DNA of 64,000 bases from an uncultured Collinsella sp. GTDB taxonomy: Bacteria > Actinomycetota > Coriobacteriia > Coriobacteriales > Coriobacteriaceae. The stretch is from NCBI GenBank assembly GCA_902464495.1, contig CABQJK010000003.1:40600-104599 (forward strand), given 5' to 3'. Both the position numbers and the translations under genes were made by a program. Of this stretch, positions 44,701-51,491 are shown piece after piece (within the stretch, counting starts at the first letter, position 1; each line of letters begins with the position of its first letter). The notes beneath the pieces were generated by a model that was given only the letters and a program-made list of their open reading frames with translations, had not been told where the DNA came from and did no database searches.

Positions 44701-47700
44701 GAGAACTCGCCGTCCTTGAGGTCGCGCCCGGTCAGGCGCTTGGTCGCGGTGATTTCGTCGGTGACGCGCGTCTCGACAGGCGTCACGCTATAGGTATTGG
44801 TGAACGTGAAGGCCGCGTTGCCGCCCGGCTTGCGGGACACGCTCAGATTGCCCTTGCCGTTATCGGTCACGGTAAAGGAAACCTTGCGCGAAGGCTTGGC
44901 ATCGTTGGTCACACCAGCTACCTCGCCGGACTCGGTCACGGTGTAGGTATAGGTGTGCTCGCGCTTTTCGGGCTTTTCGCCTAGAACCTTATTGAGGTTA
45001 TCGAGCGTAAAGGTGATCTTGCCAAAGTCGACCTTGCCGGCCGCGTCGTTGGTTGCGGTCGTGCGCTCGGGCATTGGGGCGCCGGCCTCGTCGGGAGTCA
45101 CGGTAAAGGTGAACTTGCCGGCGATGTCGGCCGGGGTCAAACCGTCAGCAAGCAGGTTCTTGATGCCCGCAAGCGACGCCTCGGCGTCTTTCGTATTGTA
45201 GGAGTTCTTGAACTCGATGCTCTTGACGTCCTTGGCGTCCTTCAGCTCATGCGTAGCCACCAGCTGGCCCTTGCCGTTATCGCTGATGGTCGTCACGATG
45301 GTGTAGACCGTTTCATCGTAGGCAATGCCACCGGCGTTACCCTTGACCTCATGCAGCTTGTAGGTGTGCTGGCCGATCTCAGTGTACTTGATGGCCTTGA
45401 ACGCCACCTTGCCGCTGGCGTCGTTTTTAACGGTCTCGACAGGTTTATCTTCCTTGTCCACGACTTCGAGCAGCTCAAAGCTGAACTCGCCGGCCGCAAG
45501 ATCGCGCCCGGTCAGGGACTTGGTCACGTCAATCTTGTCGGTAACGCTGGACTCAACAGGCTCCGCAGTGTAAACGTTCTTGAACTCGTTCTCGCCTGCT
45601 TCGCTCCAAGTCACCTTCACGTCAGCGCTGAGCTCGCCCTTCTTGTTGGGCGTCACCGTCACGGTGATCTCCGCGACGTTCTTGCTGTAGGCAACGCCGT
45701 CAACCGTGGTCCCAGCGTTCTTCTCGCTGACCTTGTAGACATACGTTCCAGGTGCCTTGTATTCGATCGTGCCGAAGTTAATGGCCGCCTTGACCTCATT
45801 CGGATCGTCATTGGTCACGGACACAGTCACGGGATCAGTCGCGGACTCGGGCATCGGGGCGTTGTTCTCGGACGTCAGCTCAAACTCAAACGCATCCTCT
45901 TTCGTCCAGGCGCGGCCCTCGAGCACCTTGGTCAGGCCGAAGTCGGCCTTGGTGTCCACCGTCGTCGGCGTCATGTCATACTTGTAGCTGATCTTGCCGT
46001 TGTTGCCCAGGTAGGAATTGACATGCGTCGCGGTCGCCTTGGCGGATGTGTCGTTCCACTTGGGATTGAGCACGTCGGAGGCGGTACCGGTGTTGTTGCC
46101 GCCCACGCTCTTCTTGGTGGTGTGGAGCTCGTCAATAAATGCCAGGCGCGCAGTTCCGATACTAAACACCAAGTTACCGTTCTCATCGGGAACAATCGCG
46201 CCAACGGACTTCGCAGCGTCGCCGCCGATAAACTCGATGACGGCGGTGGCGGACTTGGCCTCGCCGTTCTCGCCCTGCTCCTCAAACTCATCCTTGTAGT
46301 AATACTTACCGTCAGCAGTCAGCGAGCCCTTTGCCGACTTCGTGCATTCCTCATCCGTGTAAATGGGCGTCTGCTTCTGGAAGTAGTAGTAGCGGTTGGT
46401 GTCGGCCGGCTCAAAGGTCGCAACCGTATCACCCAACGCACCACCACTCCACTTGTTCGCGTAGAAATTCACGGTATTGGTGCGGTCAACGACGGTCGTA
46501 TTATGCTCGATGTAGTCCTTGAGCCCCGTGACCTTCTCGGGCGTAAACAGATTGTCGAGTGCAGCGCTCTTCACGCTCGAGGCGTACTTTACGCGGATAG
46601 GCTGAGCGCTGTCGACCGAGAGCTTGCCGTCTTCGTTCTTAAAGTGGCTCTGCGGAATCAACGACGCAGGGATGCTGACCGTTACGATATCGCCCTTCTG
46701 GGGATTGTCCTTGTCAGCGTGCTGCACCGTGATAAGCAGGTCTTTTGCCTTGCCGGTGAACTCGTAGGTGTCGGTATTGGTTTCCTTGTTGAACGTCTTG
46801 CTCGTCTTGGTAAACGACGTACCGTTGATGATGGCTTCGGTAAAGCCGTCGACCTGCATAAAGTCGCCCAGCTCATCGGTAAACGTAATATAGCCGGACT
46901 TGTTCGCGTCGTAACCCTTATGGATTTCGGTCGGATGAGGTGCTTCAGACGTAATGGCCTTTGAAATGTCGTCGAAGACCTTCTTGAGCTCATCGGCATT
47001 GGTCGCCGACTTGTAGTAGTCGGAATTATCCGCACGCGTACCGTGAGTGTTCCATGCCGTGGCATTGGGGTAGTTGCTCGACACGGCCTGCATGAACTTA
47101 TTCTCTTGGCTTGTCTTTGATTCTTGGACACTGGCCTTGGGGTTCGCGCCATCAAAGATACCGATGGTGTATACGGTGGCGCCGCCGTCCTTCATGTTCT
47201 TGGCAGCCGTCACGGCATCGTTGGCAACCTTAGAATCAAAATCGCTAAAACTCGTTGGCGTGCCGTCGGTAAAGAACACAACAATCTTCTTGGCGTCCGC
47301 ACGGCCAGAAGTTTTGATGTTTTTCTCGGCTTGTTTCATACCATAATCGGCACGCGTAGCGCCAGCAGGTTTAATGGAATCGATCGTTCCCTTAAGACTC
47401 TTTGCGCCGCCAACCGTGCACGCCGTCAACCCTTGCATTGTCTGCGAGTAGTTGTAGCTATGGCCGCCGGAGCGATACGTGTCGTTTCCAACCTTATCGG
47501 TCTCATTACCCGCAAACTTAACAATGGCAACCTTATGCTGTCTATCGACACCCTCGATACCTTCGTTTTGTTTGGCGATGGTGTCGATAAAGCTTTTCGC
47601 AGCGTTCTTCAGTGCATCGATACGCTTGGTGGAATCTCCGCCGCCCATAGGATCATTCATAGGATCATTCATCGAACCAGAGGCATCCAACACCATCACG

Positions 47701-48053
47701 ATATCGAGCGGCGTGGTGACCGTCACGGTCGAATTGGACGTCGAGGACATCGCCGAAAGCGTAGTCAAGAAGTCCGACTCTTCGTTTTCTCCGGTTGCCT
47801 TGACCGTCTTGTCGGTCCAGATTCGGCCGACGTTTTGAGTCGTCACCTTATTGCCGCTGTGGCCGGCCGCCCATTTTTCCCAGCGTCCGCTGGTGTCGGG
47901 GTCGACGACCGTCGGCCCGCTCACTGTCGGTCCGTCCATTCCTGTGCTGGACCTGGCGTTGGCCTCGGGCAGCATGGCAAATGCTGCAGCCGGCAATACC
48001 AGCACTACGGCCAGTATCACCGCCAAGAGACCCCTCGTGTACTTACCCATCAT
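41730..48053 (-). CDS. LPxTG-anchored VWA/pilin-isopeptide-repeat surface adhesin
   Basis: A 2107-residue surface protein. Signal peptide (about 1-34), VWA domain (about 115-370) with MIDAS start VLDASGSM near residue 123, a linker/adhesive region to about 700, then ten tandem copies of a roughly 120-150-residue streptococcal-pilin-type isopeptide repeat, most opening K-L-x-GR-x-(x)n-F-x-F and closing NTY/NVY. The C terminus has the sortase motif LPTTGDQ (about 2072), a helix and RKR. Repeats 3 and 8 form a subtype (GLTPADIAGKFTFTV), and repeat 8 carries a 45-residue Asp/Glu-rich insert. Start ATG 48053 with GGGAG upstream; a second ATG follows at once. No sortase gene is nearby; it is bracketed by palindromes. 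Confidence 0.95.
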   Translation of the reverse strand: MMGKYTRGLLAVILAVVLVLPAAAFAMLPEANARSSTGMDGPTVSGPTVVDPDTSGRWEKWAAGHSGNKVTTQNVGRIWTDKTVKATGENEESDFLTTLSAMSSTSNSTVTVTTPLDIVMVLDASGSMNDPMNDPMGGGDSTKRIDALKNAAKSFIDTIAKQNEGIEGVDRQHKVAIVKFAGNETDKVGNDTYRSGGHSYNYSQTMQGLTACTVGGAKSLKGTIDSIKPAGATRADYGMKQAEKNIKTSGRADAKKIVVFFTDGTPTSFSDFDSKVANDAVTAAKNMKDGGATVYTIGIFDGANPKASVQESKTSQENKFMQAVSSNYPNATAWNTHGTRADNSDYYKSATNADELKKVFDDISKAITSEAPHPTEIHKGYDANKSGYITFTDELGDFMQVDGFTEAIINGTSFTKTSKTFNKETNTDTYEFTGKAKDLLITVQHADKDNPQKGDIVTVSIPASLIPQSHFKNEDGKLSVDSAQPIRVKYASSVKSAALDNLFTPEKVTGLKDYIEHNTTVVDRTNTVNFYANKWSGGALGDTVATFEPADTNRYYYFQKQTPIYTDEECTKSAKGSLTADGKYYYKDEFEEQGENGEAKSATAVIEFIGGDAAKSVGAIVPDENGNLVFSIGTARLAFIDELHTTKKSVGGNNTGTASDVLNPKWNDTSAKATATHVNSYLGNNGKISYKYDMTPTTVDTKADFGLTKVLEGRAWTKEDAFEFELTSENNAPMPESATDPVTVSVTNDDPNEVKAAINFGTIEYKAPGTYVYKVSEKNAGTTVDGVAYSKNVAEITVTVTPNKKGELSADVKVTWSEAGENEFKNVYTAEPVESSVTDKIDVTKSLTGRDLAAGEFSFELLEVVDKEDKPVETVKNDASGKVAFKAIKYTEIGQHTYKLHEVKGNAGGIAYDETVYTIVTTISDNGKGQLVATHELKDAKDVKSIEFKNSYNTKDAEASLAGIKNLLADGLTPADIAGKFTFTVTPDEAGAPMPERTTATNDAAGKVDFGKITFTLDNLNKVLGEKPEKREHTYTYTVTESGEVAGVTNDAKPSRKVSFTVTDNGKGNLSVSRKPGGNAAFTFTNTYSVTPVETRVTDEITATKRLTGRDLKDGEFSFELVKGEGKDAQVVATGTNDASGKITMSPIEYDKPGTHPYTLREVKGKTGGITYDGKTYTIETTITDKGDGTLEAKHVLKDAEAATFNNTYSVAPIDPTLDFGLSKAIDGRDWMDSDKFSFTITAPEGTPLPDPATVTVSKEDAKDGIAAIKFGMIRYTAAGTYKYEIRENKGSAAGMMYDEHVATAEVTVTDNGKGVLIASVTKTEDGRFTNTYSTELNYTAAGGLKLSKSLSGRPMTEDQFTFIVTPADEASAKALGLLPGANAFKSPATAEATVGLIDILAGHEVKFTQDDAGKTFTYTVAETNDRQPGYTYDDAVRTVTIAIADDGAGTLTATTTVSGGPEGTHETIYKSGENKVESAVVPFKNSYSASTDKPAQIVATKTLTGRPMVDGEFYFGIAYAGETEAIEGTCVTNVNGQVSFGALHYTTEMLADLVSAKRAIRTDTDAKLAWTINYTAFEFTNSLADKGITAETSSFDFKVIVVDNGDGTLTATVDYGDAEPVFENVYGAEAVDDALTGTKKLQAAEGLTPADIAGKFTFTVTADEAGAPMPERATATNDAAGNVDFGKIHFTLEDLNRALGVTDDATDETETDEADADEANADEAETDEADVDVNADESEDENEPAAATPRSHTFTYTVTESGSVPGVTNDANATRKVSYTVTDDNAGHLSVVREGDDGAAFTFTNTYSVTPTDSVVTDQVKTVKRLTGRDLAAGEFTFELLEDGVVVASGTNDANGTVTLSPIHYEAPGTHTYMLREACPNALGLYKGVTYDGATYTVVTTVSDNGDGTLTATHKLDGTTESAGFTNKYHAMPTQVSIGAIKVLEGRELKKDEFSFKLAGEDVESTVTNDADGKINFDKFEYSEPGTYVYTISEVKGDETGMTYDKSVFTATVNVVDDGEGNLKASVAYAKGDKSVEGIVFNNTYKKPETPVPTPDPGTPKTVTNIVKTVKGYLPTTGDQQAAALLMAFVIAMAGVGALVWGIRKR

Positions 48054-48275
48054 GTCTCCCTTCTCGCAGGATCAGACCTTGCATCAGCCTAAAGTTACGG
48101 AATGAGACACAGTTAGGGCAGGTGACACACGTTCCAGATTCGGTTTTGAGCGTGAGACAAATGTCTCACCAAAGTTGAGACACGAGGGTTTTCGCAGGAA
48201 AACGGGTGCGACTCGAGATCGACTGGTCATAATGGCCCGTTTTCTTCCATCCCCAAGGGAGCAGTCGGTGGCGTC

Positions 48276-48437
48276 CGCCACGAAACTGGCCCATCTACTA
48301 CGTTTTGCCCGGTACCCCCGACCATGCCCACGTTTTTCGAAAAACCGCAGGCGTTCTACCTGCGGTTTTGTTTTTGCGTTTTTCGCTATGGTTGGGGGTT
48401 GCCACTCAAAAGTAGTAGATGGGCCGGTTTCGTGGCG
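48276..48437. repeat. Large palindrome C, GGCCCATCTACTACG type
   Basis: Same type as B: CGCCACGAAACTGGCCCATC ... GATGGGCCGGTTTCGTGGCG, with CTACTACGTTT pairing with AAAAGTAGTAG and CCCCGACCATG with CTATGGTTGGGG (imperfect), and the same central CCGCAGGCGTTCTACCTGCGG hairpin. It lies 220 nt upstream of the adhesin start, so it could also affect its promoter. Confidence 0.85.
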
Positions 48438-48529
48438 GCGGGGTCACGTGGCGGCCCTCGCAGGGCCAAAATGATCCGTTTTCCTCCGTCCACGGGAGAT
48501 CAAGGGCTGTTACGGATATGGTGACATTT

Positions 48530-48683
48530 CAAAACTATGCCGGTTTACTACGATAAAAATGAGGTCCCCGACCACGCGTGACTTTTTCGCAAAACTGCAA
48601 GCCGTCTACCTGCGGTTTTGATTTTGCCAAATGCGGCGTGGTTGGGGACAGGCGATTTATCGTAGTAATCCGGCATAGTTTTG
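48530..48683. repeat. Large palindrome D, CAAAACTATGCCGG type
   Basis: CAAAACTATGCCGGTTTACT and its inverse ...AGTAATCCGGCATAGTTTTG, with TACGATAAA/TTTATCGTA, GTCCCCGACCACG/CGTGGTTGGGGAC inside, and a CTGCAAGCCGTCTACCTGCGG centre. Together with C it mirrors A and B on the other side of the adhesin gene. Confidence 0.85.
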
Positions 48684-48714
48684 TTCGCGGCGGCTCCACC
48701 GCTCGTTTAAGCGC

Positions 48715-48746
48715 GGGGCCGGTGGGGCATTTGCCCCATCGGCCCC
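48715..48746. terminator. Hairpin after the hydrogenase operon
   Basis: GGGGCCGGTGGGGCA and GCCCCATCGGCCCC pair around a 2-4 nt loop, 10 nt past the ferredoxin gene stop. There is no T-run, so termination is uncertain. Confidence 0.5.
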
Positions 48747-48756
48747 TATCCCAGCT

Positions 48757-49098
48757 CTATTCCGGTTTGGTTTCCACCGTGGGAGTCTTGTCCGCCGCGA
48801 CTGGAGTGCGGGCGGTGTCCATAGTCAGGCAGTGCTTAGGGCAGCTCTCGATGCACTCGCCGCATACCACGCAGGCATACGGGTCAATCGACCACGTTCC
48901 GCCCTTGCGATCGACCGCGAGCGCGCCCGCCGGGCAACGCCGCGCGCACATGCCACAGCAGATGCACACGTCCATGTCATTGACGATATGCCCGCGCAAG
49001 CGCTCGGGCGCCGTCAGCTTCTCCTGCGGATAGCACACCGTTACCGGCTGCTTGACCATAGAACCCAAGGCCGTCTTGGCAAATGTCAGTAAACTCAT
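48757..49098 (-). CDS. Ech-type hydrogenase ferredoxin subunit (EchF-like)
   Basis: A 113-residue ferredoxin with two [4Fe-4S] sets: CICCGMCARRCP (about 45-56) and CVVCGECIESCP (about 76-87). The spacing is regular for a polyferredoxin-like electron wire. It is the last gene of the operon, 7 nt after the large subunit's stop codon, and would carry electrons between a soluble ferredoxin and the small subunit. Confidence 0.9.
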   Translation of the reverse strand: MSLLTFAKTALGSMVKQPVTVCYPQEKLTAPERLRGHIVNDMDVCICCGMCARRCPAGALAVDRKGGTWSIDPYACVVCGECIESCPKHCLTMDTARTPVAADKTPTVETKPE

Positions 49099-49105
49099 GC
49101 CGCGC

Positions 49106-50194
49106 CTACCTTTCCGTGCAGCTAATGCAGGGGTCGATGGTCAGGATAATCATGGGCACGTTGGCAAGGAGCACGCCCTGCAGCGCATGCGTCAGACCCG
49201 CCAGGTTTTGCGACGTCGGCGTTCGCACGCGGAAGCGGTCCAGGTTCTTGGTGCCGTTGCCGCGCACATAGTAGTACGCCTCGCCGCGCGGCTGTTCAAT
49301 CACAACCTCGCCGCGCGCGCCGTCGGCCGGCGTGAGCTTGGTGCGCCCGCCGATGCCGTCGTGCGGAATCTTGCCCATAAGCTCCTTGATAATGTCCATG
49401 GCCTGTGTGACCTCGGCGCAACGCACCTGGCAGCGGGCATAGCAGTCGCCATCGCTAGCAACGATAGGCTCAAACGCGGCCAGGTCCGCATAGGCGCCGT
49501 CGCCGAACATGCGCACGTCGTAGTCCACGCCCGAGGCGCGACCGAACGGACCGACCATCGACAAATCCAGCGCGTCCTTCTTGCTGATCACGCCCACGCC
49601 ATGCAGGCGCTCGCCACAGCTGGCATCGTCCAAAAACGTATGCACCAGGGCCTCGTAATCGGGACGCATGGCATCGAGCGTCCGGACGATACCCGCCAGC
49701 TCGGAGTCCTCGATGTCGTGCTTAAGGCCGCCGATCTCGTTAATCGAAAGGATCACGCGGCCGCCGCAGGTGCTCTCGAAGATCTTGAGAATCTGCTCGC
49801 GCAGCGTCCACGAACGGTAAAACAGCGCCTCGAAGCCAAAGGCATCGGCGAGCAGGCCCAGCCACAGCAGATGCGAGTGAATGCGCGAAAGCTCATGCAA
49901 AATGGTGCGGATATACTGCACGCGGCCGGGCACCTCGATGTCGAGCATACGCTCGCAGGCGCTGGCATAGCCGCAACTGTGGCCCACGGCGCAGATGCCG
50001 CAGATGCGCTCGGCGATGTAGCCAAACTGGTGCATGTCGCGCTTTTCGGTGAGCTTCTCGAGTCCGCGGTGCACAAAGCCGATCTGCGGAATTGCCTCGA
50101 TGACGCGGTCGTCCTCGATCACCAGGTCCAGATGAAGCGGCTCGGGCAGCACCGGGTGCTGCGGGCCAAACGGAATAACGGAGCGATGTGCCAT
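49106..50194 (-). CDS. Group 4 [NiFe] hydrogenase large subunit (EchE-like)
   Basis: A 362-residue large subunit. The nickel-binding Cys pairs are in RICGICAVGHS (L1, about residue 65) and DPCISCTER (L2, the last nine residues). It is short, like EchE and CooH, and has no C-terminal extension after the second pair. GFVHRGLEKLTEKRD is the usual N-terminal block. It makes or uses hydrogen at the membrane together with the small subunit. Neighbour spacing is 5 nt from the 30-kDa-like gene. No hyp maturation genes are seen. Confidence 0.93.
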   Translation of the reverse strand: MAHRSVIPFGPQHPVLPEPLHLDLVIEDDRVIEAIPQIGFVHRGLEKLTEKRDMHQFGYIAERICGICAVGHSCGYASACERMLDIEVPGRVQYIRTILHELSRIHSHLLWLGLLADAFGFEALFYRSWTLREQILKIFESTCGGRVILSINEIGGLKHDIEDSELAGIVRTLDAMRPDYEALVHTFLDDASCGERLHGVGVISKKDALDLSMVGPFGRASGVDYDVRMFGDGAYADLAAFEPIVASDGDCYARCQVRCAEVTQAMDIIKELMGKIPHDGIGGRTKLTPADGARGEVVIEQPRGEAYYYVRGNGTKNLDRFRVRTPTSQNLAGLTHALQGVLLANVPMIILTIDPCISCTER

Positions 50195-50199
50195 GGACC

Positions 50200-50889
50200 T
50201 TACGCCTCCTTTTTCTGCTTGTCGCGGGCGGCCTTGGCGGCAAGCGCCGCACGGACCTTGGCCGCTTTCTCGGGGTCCATGGCGGCGAGCTTTGCCTCCA
50301 TCTCGGCAGCCTTGAGCGCGGCCTTGGCAGCAGCCTCATCGTGCTGAGCATCGGAGCCGGCAGCCGCAGCGGGCTGAGCGACGGCAGCGCCCTCCCCCGC
50401 AGCAGCAGCGGCAGCGGCCTTCTCGGCTGCGGCCTTGCGCGCCTTGGCCTCGGCGGCGGCGCGGACCTTCATGGCCTTCTCGCGCGCGGCCTTCACCTCG
50501 GGCGTGATCACGCTCATGGGTTCAGCGGTCGAGACCTGGTAGAAAAAGCCCTTAAAGTCGATCTGCATATCGGTAATGGCAAGACCAAACAGGTCGTGGG
50601 CCTCATTTTCAAACGGGAACACCGCGGGGTAATACGAGCTGATGGACGGAATCTCCTGGTACTGGTCGATGCCCTCGACTACCAGGTTCTCAATCGCATA
50701 GCTGCCGTCCCGCGCGATCTGCTCTTGCGCAGCGCGGACGTTGATAAACGTATAGACCAGGCGATACGATCCGTCGCCCACACAGCGCTCGGCATGCATC
50801 TGCACAAAGCGCGCGCCGGCACCCTTGAGCGCCTGGACATGCGGAAGGAGCTCGTCAATCCCGACGGTGGTATAGATTGCCTTTTGCAT
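50200..50889 (-). CDS. NADH dehydrogenase 30 kDa/EchD-like subunit
   Basis: A 229-residue protein. Residues 1-135 match the complex I 30-kDa (NuoC/EchD) fold: RFVQMHAERCVGDGSYRLVYTFI and SYYPAVFPFENEAHDLFGL. Residues 136-229 are an Ala/Lys/Glu-rich extension (AAREKAMKVRAAAEAKARKA) predicted to be a long charged helix, which is not found in standard EchD. The ATG overlaps the stop of the small-subunit gene by one base. Confidence 0.85.
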   Translation of the reverse strand: MQKAIYTTVGIDELLPHVQALKGAGARFVQMHAERCVGDGSYRLVYTFINVRAAQEQIARDGSYAIENLVVEGIDQYQEIPSISSYYPAVFPFENEAHDLFGLAITDMQIDFKGFFYQVSTAEPMSVITPEVKAAREKAMKVRAAAEAKARKAAAEKAAAAAAAGEGAAVAQPAAAAGSDAQHDEAAAKAALKAAEMEAKLAAMDPEKAAKVRAALAAKAARDKQKKEA

Positions 50890-51479
50890 TACTCGGCCTC
50901 CTTTGCAGCGGCGGGTGCGACGGGCGTCTCAGCAGGTGCGTCGCCAGCGGCGGCCCCATCGCCGGCCCCGGCAGCCACAAATCCGCTCTCGCCCAGCTCA
51001 ACGCCACCGTCCCAGGTAGCGGCACCGCCCACGGTGAGCGGGTCACCGCCGGCGCGCATCACGGCCTCCTTCTGGTCCAAGATGCCGCACGCCTCCACGA
51101 TGGCATCGATCACCGTCTCGGGGCGAATGGCGCACCCGGGCGCGTACACGTCCACGGGAATCGCGCGGTCCACGCCGCCGATCACGTTGTAGGCATCGCG
51201 GAAAACGCCGCCCGAGCACGCGCAGATGCCGCACGCCACCACGCACTTGGGCTCGAGCATCTGGCTGTAGATCTGGCGCACGACGGGCAGGTTCTGCGCG
51301 TTGACCGAACCCGTCACCAAAAAGATATCCGCATGTTTGGGGTTACCGGTGTTGACTACGCCAAAGCGCTCCGCATCGAACAGCGGCGTGAGCGAGGCCA
51401 GCACCTCGATATCGCATCCGTTGCAGCTCGAGCCGTCGTAATGAATAACCCACGGCGAGCGCGACATTTTATGATCCAT
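50889..51479 (-). CDS. Hydrogenase small subunit (NuoB/EchC-like)
   Basis: A 196-residue subunit with the proximal-cluster residues in DGSSCNGCDIEVLA (CxxC), later CGICACSGG and a PGC in VYAPGCAIRP. This is the standard NuoB-type arrangement binding one [4Fe-4S]. The last ~45 residues are Ala/Gly-rich and probably disordered. It lies 12 nt after the fusion gene and overlaps the EchD-like gene by one base. Confidence 0.92.
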   Translation of the reverse strand: MDHKMSRSPWVIHYDGSSCNGCDIEVLASLTPLFDAERFGVVNTGNPKHADIFLVTGSVNAQNLPVVRQIYSQMLEPKCVVACGICACSGGVFRDAYNVIGGVDRAIPVDVYAPGCAIRPETVIDAIVEACGILDQKEAVMRAGGDPLTVGGAATWDGGVELGESGFVAAGAGDGAAAGDAPAETPVAPAAAKEAE

Positions 51480-51491
51480 GGATGCCGCCTC

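Noticed and set aside
41334..44984. A long open frame on the plus strand opposite the adhesin gene
   Set aside because: It runs antisense to a gene with clear domains, has no ribosome site or recognisable motif, and is expected from high GC content and repeated codons on the other strand.
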